NCBI GenBank assembly: GCA_003024785.1
Contig: PUQB01000081.1
Location: 1 to 64,000 of the forward strand
Length of the DNA: 64,000 nucleotides
Direction: 5' to 3'
Source of the DNA: Selaginella tamariscina
Taxonomy: Eukaryota; Streptophyta; Lycopodiopsida; Selaginellales; Selaginellaceae
The position numbers were made by a program, and so were the translations under genes. The notes under the pieces are model-generated. The model did not search any database and was not told where the DNA came from. It saw nothing but the letters and a program-made list of their open reading frames with translations. How positions within the stretch are numbered: the first letter of the stretch is position 1; each line of letters starts with the position of its first letter. Positions 22,467 through 35,349 of this stretch are shown in pieces.

Positions 22467-25400
22467 CACTCCCCGCCTTTGAAAATGTCAACGTCCTCGT
22501 TGACGTCCAACTCCAAGACTAGATAATGTTAGAAAAACTAACCAAAACTAACATATCACTCTATGCGGAGTCAGCCAAAAGTTCACATAAGTTTTATTAC
22601 CCCCTTGCATTACGCGAAACCAAGTACTTCAGAACCGTCGTTCACTAAGTCGTAAACCTAGCTGCCGGAGGCACCACCTGCGACATGAAGTCACTTGGAG
22701 ACCTTTTGCACGTCTGCAAAGTCTGTCACCCGACGCACACAACACTGGTTAATTTCTTTACTTAACTAGAATTTATATTGGAGGCCTCTAGTTAGTGTTG
22801 TTGCCGGCCCCTTGGTTAACAAGAAATAAAGACTTGCTTTATTCCTTAATATTAAATGCTTGACGACCTCTGTCATCTAACACAACAAGCACTTCTCAAA
22901 TGCTTGACCAAACACCTTCGCATTTCTTTTGATTTTCCAATGGTCCCACATGTTACGATATTATAGCTTACATCTCTGCATCCCTCGGTTTCTCATTACC
23001 CCTTTTCATAAGGGTCTGCTACTATACCTATCTCTTAGTATATAGCTACGCCAGACTAAGTATGAGACTTTTATCGGAATCAAGCTCTTTTCCGACAAGA
23101 GTACAATTCGTAAAACCCTGTTCTTTGTAAACATGTCAATCTGGCCAGAGGCGATCACAGAGGCGCATGGCTGTACACATGTATACAACAAGGTCTTGCC
23201 AACCTGCCATCACTTGGTGTGTTATTAACATAAATTTATTCCCGATAGGAATCAAATTCAGTCAAATGCAACCAAGTGTGATAGCCTACCATTCTCTTTC
23301 ACAACCAACTTTGTACTCTTTCATAACACCGACCAGTTCAGGGACCAGATAAGCTAACATACCTTTCTTAAAACCAATGTGGAAACCAGGAAATTCAACC
23401 CATCTCTATGCCTCAATCAACAATCTTTGTCTTAATTGTCCTCATTGTACTCATTCCAAAGAGCACAACATACTAGTGCCATTCAATATTCCTAACTCTT
23501 ATCTACTAAGTTCAAAATACAAATTTTAAACTTAGTTTCCACGATAAGAGTCTCTGAACTGTAATACTGCACGCCTCCATAACATTATATTTATTTCCAA
23601 CTCTTAAACTTGATTTCGTAAATGTTTCTCAACACTATACCGAAGTATAGCATTTTCACTAATTGAAGCAACTAGTGTTTTGATAAACATCTTTTAAACT
23701 AATCCTTATTCTATAAATAGTCGCAATTTCGATATTGATACTCTCGAATGGATAATGATCGTTTTAACGTTCAAATCCTAAGCTTATCAACTAGTTGTTA
23801 TACTAGTGGATATAAACTTACAATCATATCAATTTATCGAAATGCTACAACTATAATATAGACATGGTCTTAGTTTACATGAACCGAACTTTTTTTGAGA
23901 TGGAAATATAATGTTATGACAGTATTCGAGGAACTTGTTCAGAGACTAAGAGGAATCATGAACTAGTGTCTGGTTCATCTAATTGATTTAGTAAGATATC
24001 AACCTCCACATAAATGTTATCATAACACTGAAGTGTTATATCAACTTCATTTTAGTCATACCTTATAATTCAATAGATCTCCCCAAACATGAATAAAATA
24101 TCTAGTTCAGTACATTGAACTAAGATACATTATTCACTCTAGACACCTAGCAATCCAGAAAGTATCACATTGCCCCTCAAGCAATGTATTGAGAAATGTC
24201 TCATTTCTCAACTAACTTGAAAACACGTTTCAAGTTATAACACTAAGGTAGTGCCTTACCAAAGTGTCAGACTCAAATCCACTTGAGTCTTTATATTATA
24301 TGATTACGGCCACCTCATGTGATCATAACCAAGTTTGATATTGAGCGCTCCAAACTCAATATTGAAGAGATATCATACCATACTTTGACAAGTCATTTAT
24401 AACCAATCTTGAAAAGATTGTCACAAATTCTGCCAAAGTTTAGAATATAAATATCTCAACAGATGAGGTGATAGGAAACCTCATATTCTCGAACCGGATA
24501 TTGGACGAACCTTGAACTACAATCATCAAGAAGGGACACCATCTTCTTGAGCTAATCCCGCTACAAATATCATACTTACAAGAATATTGAACCAACTCAA
24601 GGAACACCATCAAACCTTGAGATAGAACTAACAACTAACCCAAGGAATACAATCAAACCTTGAGTCAAGAATAGTTCTATTTTTCAATATTCCGAAAGAT
24701 TGAAGATACATACTTTATTTGTTCTTTAAGTGCCCACATTTGCGACCATGATGCAGAGTCAAGAAACCGTCTTTTGAATAATCGTATTCGACTCTAAAAT
24801 GAAAATTATTGAAAATCAATATCAACTTCTAATTCTCATCGAACACCGACTCTCTGAGGAGGTACATGCACTTAAACCTCCAATGGAAATCCGACTTACT
24901 AGCTCATTGTAATTCTCAACATAAGTTATCAAACTTAGCAAGTTTCCTTACTTAGATAAACAAAGTGGAGAATCCCAAATCATGCTCTTCTTAACCAAGG
25001 AATCACCCTTGTTCAAGAGCTTATCCCCACATTGCAAACAACGTTACAGATTTCAAGATTAAAGAGTTAACAATGAAAATGCACAAGTGTGCGCCGAACG
25101 CCTTCACTATGCAAGTCCTTCATTACTCAGTAAACTAAAAATGTAAACGTATGTTTCCAACATTACTCTTTCTGATAGATCATGCCATCTATCCCAAAAC
25201 TGTATGATAAGAAACGAAATCCTCAAGCTATTATCCAAGTCTCTCTCATGATCCCATATGATAACTTCATAATCAAGTTAGTCGAGCTAGCTAACTTGAA
25301 TAAGTGCGCCTTACAACTAACTAAGGTTTCAAGTTATACTTTGTTCAAATCAAGGGACTTGAACTTAGTAAACTATTTCACCTAATGTTACTTGCAGCTA

Positions 25401-26126
25401 GCGTCATCAAAATATTGCGAACATCAGACAATACTTTGATTACATTGGATCTTCAAACCATTGCTTAACATATTTATCATATGTTAATATTTGACATTTC
25501 GTTGTATTATAAGTTCATCACCATAGTCTGCTTCTAGAGTTACACTCTCGGAAACATGCACTATAATGAGAGCTTATTTACACTTTATGTCAAAATGTAG
25601 TGTTCATCTTATGTTTGAATATGCCCCTTCTCCGAAGTCAAAGATGCACTTCTGAACATAAGTCTTTCCCCGTTTGAACACTATTGTTGAACTGATATTG
25701 AATCTTGCCTAAGCCAAAACTCAATGGACACTGTCTGTTTCCAAATCATGTGTTATCCCAAATTCAAACACCTTAAAGAAAAAGAAAAATTTTCAATAAT
25801 GTGTAGACTTAGGATATCACAAGACCCACTCACAAGACTTAGTTTGTAAGCCAGAACAAACTAACACGCCACCTTGTGGAAGTATATGGTAAAGTAACCT
25901 GAAACACCTAAGGTAAAGTAACCTGGCATACAACTTGGAAGTTGCCTTCCAAGTGCTACCTTTGACATTGGAGTCCATAACCCACACCCTCAGGACCAAC
26001 TCCACGCAGAATTCAGACGTTAGCCAAAAGTGATAGAGTACTTCAAGAATTTAGAACTAACTAAACCCTAAAACACACACACTTTAGGTAGTCCTACTGA
26101 CCGTAGAGAATGGCTCCGATACCAAT
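22467..26126 (-). other. noncoding internal domain of LARD-like copy 1
   Basis: AT-rich internal region with no gag or pol similarity and only short chance frames. It is collinear with 37430-41029 in copy 2, with many small indels, so it is a conserved but noncoding family sequence. Confidence 0.75.
26111..26124 (-). other. primer-binding site (initiator-Met tRNA type)
   Basis: Minus-strand TGGTATCGGAGCCA lies 2 nt inside the 5' LTR end (CTCTGACA-AT). It differs from the common plant PBS TGGTATCAGAGCCA at one base. Confidence 0.75.
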
Positions 26127-27893
26127 TGTCAGAGTTTTAACCCAAAGGGCCAACACGTGGCAACACGTGGCTGCCAGGTGGCCATTCGGCGTCATCACCC
26201 TGTGTGAGCAACGCTAAGTTTCCCAGAACAACCCCAACGACCCCTAGGGTTAGACTCTAATGCCCAAGTGGACAGGAGACTTAGGGTTTAGCCTAAGTCT
26301 CCCTAGAATGTCTGCCCCAGAACCCTTGAGGGATAACCCTAGTTGACTTAGGGTTTAGCCTAAGTCTCCCTAGAGTGTCTACCCCAAAACCCTTGAGGGA
26401 TAACCCTAGTTGACTTAGGGTCTTGCCCTAGAAGACCTAGACAGGCTCATGCCCTAACCCCCATCAAGGAGACGTGTGTTCCACACATACCCCTGACAGA
26501 GCTAAGGCATGTCACTTACCCCTTGAGGAATCACCCTCATCCGGGAGTACAACCCCTTTAGGGCGACAAGGGGTACCCTGAACCACGACTAACCCTAAGG
26601 GTTTGAGTGGCCAAGTTATACCCTAGACCTAGGCTAGTACTTAGTGAGGACACGAGTGTGCGCCGTAGGCGGACACGAGTGTTCTGCTAAGCAAACTCCC
26701 TAAGGCTAGGTTTGGGATAACCCTAAGCACATGACCTTGCGAGTGCCTTACGAAAGGGCTTCTGCTAATGAGCTTAGGTTGTTCAACCCTTGATTCCAAG
26801 GAGAACACTCCCCTAGCCAAGTGTGCCAAAGCACACCTAGTTACGAGACCTAACCTCCCTTGAGCGGATGCCCAAGGCTTAGCACCCTAGTGCAAGCACA
26901 AGCATGCTTGTTTGCTAGAGTATCCAACCCCTTAGCGACAAGCCCATGACATAACCCCAAAGGCGTGCCTCGGGCGTTGTACCATGTGACGTTTAGCCCA
27001 GTGTCACATCCCATGTGACACTGCCTTCCAGATGTGGGCTATCATGCCATAGCCCTTAGATTCAAGAGTTGCACCAAGTACCACAAACGTGGTTCCTATA
27101 TGCCAACTCTAGAACCCCTTAATGAACCCTCAGGAACCAGGTAACGTGAACCTATCAAACAAGATCCCACGCCCACAGTTGGACAAGGACACGGATGTGC
27201 CTTGCTTGGCCATGAGTGCTACACCTAGCTTGACGTGGAGGAGGAGGCTGGAGACAAGCCTCAACCTCTGCCTCTTGGAACGTGCATTCCGACAAGACCT
27301 CCCAGGCATGGATTCGCCAACGTTAAGGGTAGGCTACCTCGAAGGTGGGACGTACCCCTGGCATCTGGAAGTTAGGGCGACACAACAGAGGGTTGTGCCT
27401 TGACGACACAAGCTAGAGCTTGCACCGGAGAAGAGTAACGAGCTCAGTCATGAACCCAGGAACCCTCACTCCTATATACTACCTTATTTATGTGACAGAG
27501 GCCCCCCCCCTTTTTCCTGTTTACATAAGTGGGCTAGCACTGAATTCTCATTCCCAAAGGGAACATACTTGGTGAGTTATCCATCGACCCCTAAACCCTA
27601 ACCTGTCAAACCTGGGGGTATTTCTAAGCATATCTGACATGCCGAACTCACCGAACTAGCCATTAATCCAACCAGGACACGGAAAACCAAGGTAAGAGTT
27701 TTCTAGATGGAAGTGCTAGCTTCGCCCAGAGTTTCTTGCAAATACCTAATGACACCCGGCCGACCATCACTAGATATCCAAGTGCACTAAGCGGGCCTGT
27801 TTCTTCTACACCTAGGGCTTATCAACATAGTACAGTAGGTAACAACAGTCAACGTCCAAAGTAAAGGGTCGAGTCATAGTAAAAACTATGACA
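26127..27893 (-). repeat. 5' LTR of LARD-like copy 1
   Basis: LTR with terminal TGTCATAGTTTTTACTATGAC and CTCTGACA ends in element orientation. It adjoins the primer-binding site. Confidence 0.85.
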
Positions 27894-29601
27894 TCGAGTC
27901 CTCCATTCCGTGGGTCACGTGGCTTGCACATGCCCTGGGCGCAATGGTGGCGATGCTCCTTCACAGTGTGCACTCCTTGCCCATCCGACCCCATCCCCGA
28001 TTGGCCAAATCCAGATGAGGAAATCCCGAGGGAGGAGGGACCAGATAGAAGGGGGCACGTGAGCTCGCGCTGCTGTGTCTTGGGCAATGGAGGTTGCGCA
28101 CGGGGTGGTGAGACAACTGGGACTGCACCACCTGCGGGTGTTGTGGAATGGTGTGGCTGGCATTGCTTCGGATGGGACGTGGATGCCCACGGCTCACAAT
28201 AGCGGTGGCGGGGGGTGGATGCCCTTTCCTTGCGCCGCATGGCAAGGCGAACCTGGCACCGTTGCGTGCCCACAGGGGCCGTCTCTTCGTGTCAGGTAGC
28301 AAGGGCCATGGGGTTTTGGCACGCAATGGAGGGGGAAGGGAGGGTTGCCCCATGCGACGTGGGCATCGCCCTACGCCAGCCACCACTGCGGAGTTGGGGG
28401 AGGGGAGGGACCACAAGGGTGGGAACCGCGCCGTCAGACAATGTGCCCGGGCAGGCCGTCTTCGTGTCAGGTAGCAAGGGCCATGGGGTTTGGCACGCAA
28501 TGGGGGGGAAGGGAGGGTTGCCCCATGCGACGTGGGCATCGCCCTGCGCCAGCCACCACTGCGGAGTTGGGGGGAGGGAGGGGACCACAAGGGTGGGAAC
28601 CGCGCCGTCAGACAATGTGCCCGGGCAGGCCGTCTCGTGTCAGGTAGCAAGGGCTTGCCCTGCTCAAAGGGACAAAAATAGGGGCGAGGGGAAATGGGCC
28701 GGTAAAAAACGGGTGCGCCAAGGTGCCCACTGTCACGGTGGGACCTCCATGTTGGAGTTGATTGTGGACTAGTGTGCCCACCCACTGCCACGGTGGGAAC
28801 CCCCACGTTGGACCCAACAGTGGGCTAAGGTCTCCACAGTCACTATGGGGACCCCACATTGGGGCCAATTGTGGGCTAAGGTGCCCATTGTCATGGTGGG
28901 GACCCCCACACTGGGGCCAATTGTGGGCTAAGGTGCCCACTGTCACGGTGGGGACCCCCACTTGGGGCCAACTGTGGGCTAAGGTGTCCGCTGTCATGGT
29001 GGGGACCCCCATGTTGGGGCCAACCATGGGTTAAGGTGTCTGTTGTCATTGCAAGTCCTCCATGTTGGAGCCAACCGTGGGCTAATGTGTCCACTATGAC
29101 TATGGGGACCTACATGTTGGAGCCCACTGTGATAGTGGGGACCTCCTTGCTAGACCCAACTGTGGGCTATTGTTCCCACTATCACTGTGGGGACCTCCAT
29201 GTTGGACCCAATCGTGGGCTAAGGTGTTCGCTGTCACTGCGGGGTTCTCCATGTTGGTGGGCTAAGGTCTCCACTGTCACTGCGAGGTCCTCCGTGCGAC
29301 AGCCAACCGTCACGGCAAGGACCTCCATGTTGGACCTAGCCGTGGGCTAAGGTGGCCACTGTGATGGCAATGCTCCTAGCTGTCACTGCCATGCTCCCAT
29401 GGAATTGTTCTCCGACCACACGGCACTAGCCGCCACCCCACGTTGACACTCATGCCTCTTCTATGCCCTTGCATGTTACCTACCATGCTTCATGCTGCAA
29501 CGAGCTAACGGGATCCATAGTACTACTGCCTGCTATAACCTTGCCATCCTTCTTTTCTGACCTTCTGATGTCTGATTTCTTTTTTATCTTATTCCAAATA
29601 G
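27894..29601. repeat. GC-rich tandem repeats between LTR elements
   Basis: Two full copies of a GC-rich unit of about 175 bp start at 28288 and 28463 (GTGTCAGGTAGCAAGGGCCATGG), with a partial third copy at 28636. From about 28715 to 29360 a second array of about 50-60-bp units follows (GTGGGCTAAGGT, CCACTGTCACGGTGGGGACC, CATGTTGGGGCCAAC). Base composition differs sharply from the AT-rich neighbours. Long open frames on both strands follow from the GC content and repetition. The region could be displaced rDNA external spacer, since it lies just past the element inserted after the Pol I-like motif, but no 18S sequence is seen. Confidence 0.7.
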
Positions 29602-31421
29602 TGTCATAGTTTTTACTATGACTCGACCCTTTACTTTGATTTGACTGTTGTTACCTACTGTACTATGTTGATAAGCCCTAGGTGTAAAGAAACAGGCCGC
29701 TTAGTGCACTTGGATATCTAGTGCTAGTCCGGCCGGGTGTCATTAGGTATTTGCAAGAAACTCTGGGCGAAGCTAGCACTTCCATCTAGAAAACCACCCC
29801 CGATTTTGACGTCCCGAATAGGCTGATTGGTTGTTGCAGATGAGTTTGGCATGTTAAGTAGGGTTAGAACACCTGTAGGGTTGACCTAACCCTAGGGTTG
29901 CCCCAACCCACGCCCTAAAACCCCACCCCCTTGGGTAGGGTTTAGGGGTAGGAGTAAGGGTGAGTTATAGGCTCATATTGCTAATTTATCTAAGGGGCTA
30001 GAATTCAGTGCCAGCCACTAATACAAACAGGAAAAGGGGGGGGGGGCTCCGTCACATAAATAAGGTAAGTATACGTAGGAGATCCTGGGTTCATGCTGAG
30101 TTCGTTGCTCTTCTGCCGGTGCAAGCTTCAGCTTGTGTCGTTAAGGTACAACCCTCTGTTGTACCGCCCTAACTTCCAGACGACAGGGGTACGTCCCACC
30201 TTCGGGGTAGCTTACCCTTAACGTTGGCGAATCCATGCCTGGGAGGATTGGTCGGGATGCACGTTCCAAGAAGCAGAGGTTGAGGCTTGTCTCCAGCCTC
30301 CTCCTCCACGTCAAGTTAGGAGCAACACTCACAGCTAACCAGGGCACGTTCGTGTCCTTGTCCAACTGTGGTCGTGGGTTCTTGATTGACAAGAGTTTCC
30401 TTACCGGGTCTTGAGGGATAATTGAGGGGTTCTAGAGTTGGCATTTAGAGCCACGTTTGTGGCACTTGGTGCAACTCTTGAATCTAAGGGCTATGGCATG
30501 ATAGCCCACATTGGGGAAGGTAGTGTCACATGGAAATGTGACACTGGGCTAAACGTCACAAGGTACAACGCCTGAGGCACGCCCTTTGGGGTTATGTCAT
30601 GGCTTGTCGCCAAGGGGTTGGATACTCTGACAAACAGGCATGCTTGTGCTCGCGCTAGGGTGCTAAGCCTTGGGCATACACTCAAGGGAGGTTAGGTCTC
30701 ATAACTAGGTGTGCTTTGGCACACTTGGCTAGGGGAGTGTTCTCCTTGGAATCCAGGGGTTGAACAACCTAAGCTCATTAGCAGAAGCCCTTTCGTAAGG
30801 CACTCGCAAGGTCATGTGCTTAGGGTTATCCCAAACTTAGCCTTAGGGAGTTTGCTTAGCAGAACACTCGTGTCCGCCAACGGCGCACACTCGTGTCCTC
30901 ACTAAGTACTAACCCTAGGTCTAGGGTATAACTTGGCCACTCAAACCCTTAGGGGTTAGTCGTGGTTCAGGGTACCCCTTGCCGCCCTAAGGGGTTGTAC
31001 TACCAGATGAGGGTGATTCCTCAAGGGGTGAGTGACGATGCCTTAGCTCTGTCCAGGGGTATGTGTGGAACACACGTCTCCTTGATGGGGTTAGGGCATG
31101 AGCCTGTCTAGGTCTTCTAAGGCAAGACCCTAAGTCAACTAGGGTTATCCCTCAAGGGTTTTGGGGGTAGACACTCTAAGGAGACTTAGGCTAAACCCTA
31201 AGTCAACTAGGGTTATCCCTCAAGGTTCTGGGGGCAGACATTCTAGGGAGACTTAGGCTAAACCCTAAGTCTCCTGTCCACTTGGGCATTAGAGTCTAAC
31301 CCTAGGGTCGTTGGGGTTGTTCTGGGAAACTTAGCGTTGCTCACATAGGGTGATGACGCCAAATGGCCACCTGGCAGCCACGTGTTGCCACGTGTTGGCC
31401 CTTTGGGTTAAAACTCTGACA
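29602..31421 (+). mobile_element. solo LTR of the LARD-like family with 5-bp target duplication
   Basis: A single full LTR in the orientation opposite to copies 1 and 2 begins TGTCATAGTTTTTACTATGAC and ends AAAACTCTGACA. It is flanked on both sides by AATAG (29597-29601 and 31422-31426), a perfect 5-bp target-site duplication. No primer-binding site follows it. This is the product expected of LTR-LTR recombination. Confidence 0.9.
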
Positions 31422-31540
31422 AATAGACCCTTAATACAAGTTTGTCAAAGGCAATCTTTACTATGTGCAGACGGTAGGATTTCGAGGTTCAACATGTGGC
31501 GACCACGGAGGGATGGTCGTGTTAGTAGGTAACTGATAAT

Positions 31541-32119
31541 GTGTTTGTAGAATGTATCAAGATGGGTAGACCGATACCCAAAGGAGTGTTGGAGTTTAAA
31601 GAGAAATTGCGACGAAAGAAGAAGATTGAGGCTTTTCGTAGACTCAGGCGAGAGTCCTTAATACAATCAACACAGCTATTGCGGAAATGGAAGAATGTGC
31701 ACCAAAGACCACATGAGAATGGATCTGCAGGGACCTATTGAGGCAGTGGAAGATTACACTCGACAATTTCGGAGATTATACAACCGCTGCGAGGTCGGAG
31801 ATGTCAGTGATAAATTGGCAAAGAAATGGTATATAAACAGACTACGGGACAATTTGCAGCTCCAAGTACGACTGATAAAACCGCCTGATTTAAGTGATAC
31901 AATTAAAGAAGCAGAACAACTTAAAGTGTTGATACCTCCAAGATACGTCGATGATGATGAACGAGAATCAAGAAGACAATATCGGAGGAGAGTGAATTAC
32001 GGCCAAGAACTAAGACAATATTTTGTACAACATGCAAAAATGAAGGACATAATGCTTCTGAATGTAGACTACCCAAGTGTCAGATGTGTGGAGGAATAGG
32101 ACATGAAGCGAGACAATGT
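31541..32119 (+). pseudogene. gag of element C with two CCHC zinc knuckles
   Basis: The Gag core is visible as V-E-D-Y-T-R-Q-F-R-R-L-Y and W-Y-I-N-R-L-R-D-N-L. After a frameshift, two CX2CX4HX4C knuckles follow in one frame: 32024-32065 (C-T-T-C-K-N-E-G-H-N-A-S-E-C) and 32078-32119 (C-Q-M-C-G-G-I-G-H-E-A-R-Q-C). A third lies at 32519-32560 (C-Y-T-C-G-E-M-E-H-Y-S-P-E-C). Frames are interrupted, so no intact Gag is made. Confidence 0.75.
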
Positions 32120-33099
32120 CGGACTACGGGATATAAAACCCAACAAATGATGGGATGTACTGAGAATTTTCTACCACCACCCAGATGGAACAACAACCGG
32201 AATGCGAATTCATATGATTATTCACAGTCACGAAATGCTAATTCATATGATTATCCACAAAGAGCATATAATGGGGAACGTAGGAATGGCAATGGAAGGA
32301 GATTTCCCCGTGAATCCGGAACATTTTTTCGACAAGGTAATAATATGGAAATATCACGTAGGGGACAATCTTTGTTACCAGCCCCAGCACAGACAGGACC
32401 ATTGTTATACCTAGTGTCATTTTTCTTCACATCTAAAACATGTCACATTTGGATTCTGACCTCGTAATGCTGGTGGAGGTGGTATTCTACTGAATGTAAT
32501 CGACTCAAGAGTATTCGCTGTTACACATGTGGTGAGATGGAACATTATTCACCAGAATGTCCACAACACGAATTTAACACTGGAACATCTTCCACTGAAC
32601 CAGCGACACGGAGAATTGAAGTTCAACAAGAGAATGATCTAGCAGATGACCATCAAGAACAAAATTACGAGTGCAAATAAGAGCAAGATACAGAATTACC
32701 CTCAACTGAGACGTATGCTGTAACACGGGTCAAACGAGTACGGGTTGAACCAGCCAAAGAAGAACCAATACGCAAGAATTGGGAGAAAGAAAAGGCTGCA
32801 GTACAAAGAGTGACTGATCAAATTCAAAAAATGCAACAAGAGGAAAATCAAGACTCTATGCCTAATGAAATGAGCATGCATTCATAGCAATCCACATCAA
32901 TAGTACCACTTGGAGATCGTATTGTTGCTGTGATTCTGCAACAACCTATATAGTAACTATAAGGGAGTTACTGACATTAGCACCATTTTTGCGAACACAG
33001 ATAACAAATGCTTTGGACGTGAGCAACATTTAAACCGATACAAATCAAGTAGGAGTGAATACCACGGAAGTTCTTACAGATGAGAAGGATTGGGATGAA

Positions 33100-33320
33100 G
33101 AAGTACCAATGATTACGGCTCGAATCGGCAAAAAATATTCAGAACATACCTATTGATGGAGGTTCAGGAGTGAATATAATTGAAGAGCAAACTTGCAAAC
33201 AATTGGGTCTTGGGCCTATTGAAAATGCACCCTTCTTGGTACGATGGCTGATCAGAGGAAAGTCAGACCTGCTGGTATAATCAGATCTGTATGTATGAAA
33301 TTGCAGGAATCAAGTTTAAG
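33100..33320 (+). pseudogene. retroviral-type aspartic protease remnant of element C
   Basis: I-P-I-D-G-G-S-G-V-N-I-I near 33145-33180 corresponds to the D-(S/T/G)-G active-site region, followed by an L-G-L segment as in plant gypsy proteases. Frameshifts interrupt the rest. Confidence 0.55.
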
Positions 33321-33899
33321 GTGTCTTTGGTCGTATTACGTATCGAGCAGACGAGCAAACCATACCAATATTACTGAGAAGATCATGGTTAAGAGATGCA
33401 AAAGTACGACATAATTGGGAGCATGACGAAATGGTACTCTATAAGAATGAACAAGAACCAGTCGTTCGAACACAACAGAAAAAGCCAATCGAACGACCAA
33501 CTCGACCATTACAAATGGAGGATTTCGACTGGCATTCCAGCTTGAACAAGGAAGAAGAAAAACTCCTTTTCGAAAGCAATCCAGACCTCATAGAGATAGC
33601 ACAAGCTGATTTATATCAAATCACACCAGAAGAGGAAAACCCGGAAAAGACAACTACTAGTAATCAACAACTACAACATATGGATACTCTCAACTGACGG
33701 ATAAGTTTAAATAACCTCTGCAACAATAATTACAATTCGAAACAGAGCACGAACAGAGAATACAGACCCAACAAAATTAGAAATTACGACAAATGAGAAG
33801 ACTGAAGAAGTTGAAATTAAAACAAGTGAATATGGACCACGAAAAGTATGAATAGCAGCTGATCTCGAGCCAGAATACCGAATACAGCTGATAGCGGTA

Positions 33900-35205
33900 C
33901 TACATCAAAATGCAGATGTTTTTGCTTGGAGTTACGAAGATCTTAAGGGAGTTCCACCCACAATTACTACCATATGCAATCCCCAGGAAACAGCAAGCAT
34001 ACCGAATGAATTCAACATTCTTGGTGAAAGTTAAAGAAGAAGTGGACAAGTTATTACAGGCCGGATTCATATATCCAATTGAAAACCCGCAATGGTTATC
34101 ACCAATTGTTGTAGTCCCAAAGAAGAATGGCAAATTACGTATCTGCGTCAATTATAAGAAATTGAATGATGTAATGAAGCGGGATACGTACCCAATACCA
34201 TTCACTGAAGAATTGTTGGATACAGTAGCAACACACGACATATACTCCTTTTTGGACGGATTTTCAGGATATAACCAAGTACAAGTAGATCCAGTGATCA
34301 ACCGAAAACGGCATTTATTAGTCCTTGGGGTACATATGCGTATCGCGTTATGCCTTTTGGGCTATGTAATGCACCATTTACCTTCCAACGTTTGGTTAAT
34401 GAAACATTCCGAGATTATTTGACCACGTTTATAAAAGTTTTCTTGGATGATTTTAGCATTTATGGAGCACAAGATAAACACCTGGACTATTTAACGAAGT
34501 GTTTTGGGAAATGCCAATCAAATAATATAGCTCTTAATTTGGAAAAGTGCGTATTTTCCGTCAGATTAGGAATTTTGCTCGGGCATATCATATGTAAGGA
34601 TGGAATAATGGTGGATCAAGATAAATGCAACCTCCTAAAGACGTAAGTAGAGTACGACAGCTTCTTGGAAAAATGGGATATCATCGAAGATTTATCAAAA
34701 ATTACGCAGCAATAGCAAAGCCATTAACTATGCTTCTGAGGAAAACACAACCATTCAAATGGGATCCGCAATACGAACAGAGCTTCAATACGTTAAAGTG
34801 GGCATTAATGACGGCTCCCATATTAGCTAGTCCAAATTGGCGGAAGGAGTTTCATGTCCAAGTAGACGCATCTCGGATGCATATTAACACAAACCCAGGA
34901 AGACGGAAAAGATCTACCATTATATTACGCGAGTCCGGTTAACACATGTAGAAAAAAATTATACGACTACGGAAAAGGAGGCACTTGGAATGGTTTATGC
35001 AGCAAAAAAATTTCGACATTATTTACTAGCAAACAAAGTCAAATTCATTGTCGATGATCAAGCACTTACACACTTGTTAAGCAAGACTAAGCTTGAAGGA
35101 AGATTAGTATGTTGGTTTTTATTACTACATGAGTTCGACTTTCAAATCATCCACAAACCAGGCAAACTACACCAACAAGCAGATTTCTTAAGTTATTATG
35201 AATGA
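33900..35205 (+). pseudogene. reverse transcriptase and RNase H remnants of element C
   Basis: RT motifs are seen in order: L-L-Q-A-G-F-I-Y-P-I, W-L-S-P-I-V-V-V-P-K-K-N-G-K, R-I-C-V-N-Y-K-K-L-N, S-F-L-D-G-F-S-G-Y-N-Q, P-F-G-L-C-N-A-P and V-F-L-D-D-F-S-I-Y-G. RNase H follows with H-V-Q-V-D-A-S and F-I-V-D-D-Q-A-L-T. Frame changes occur near 34330-34350, 34640 and 34900, so the polyprotein is dead. Confidence 0.85.
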
Positions 35206-35349
35206 AGAAGGTGTTAGCGTGAATGATGAACTACCAGATGCTAACTTATTTCAGATACAACAAGAACAACAACCAAAACATGGAAATCACAAAGGATATC
35301 TACAAGATATTGAACACTTTCTAACTATTAGAACAGCACCAGAAAAGTA

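Larger units (their letters stand above)
20724..27893 (-). mobile_element. complete LARD-like noncoding LTR retrotransposon (copy 1)
   Basis: Two LTRs of about 1.75 kb (20724-22466 and 26127-27893) bound 3.66 kb with no coding capacity. In element orientation the LTR runs TGTCATAGT...ACTCTGACA. The primer-binding site TGGTATCGGAGCCA (26124-26111) has one mismatch to the usual initiator-Met tRNA site. A purine-rich tract AAAGGCGGGGAGTG abuts the other LTR (22480-22467). Size and architecture match Large Retrotransposon Derivatives, which depend on proteins of an autonomous partner. Flanking bases (TCACG and TCGAG) do not form a clean target duplication, so one edge may have changed after insertion. 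Confidence 0.85.

Noticed and set aside
27122..27403. Frame of about 90 codons repeated in all LARD LTRs (W-R-R-R-L-E-T-S-L-N-L-C-L)
   Set aside because: It lies antisense within an LTR, is disrupted in some copies, and recurs only because the LTR recurs.
20724..27893. A clean 5-bp target duplication for LARD copy 1
   Set aside because: Flanks TCACG and TCGAG match at only three of five positions, unlike the solo LTR and copy 2.
27812..28806. Overlapping long frames on both strands in the GC-rich array
   Set aside because: High GC and tandem repetition open frames on both strands; no start context, splice pattern or domain.
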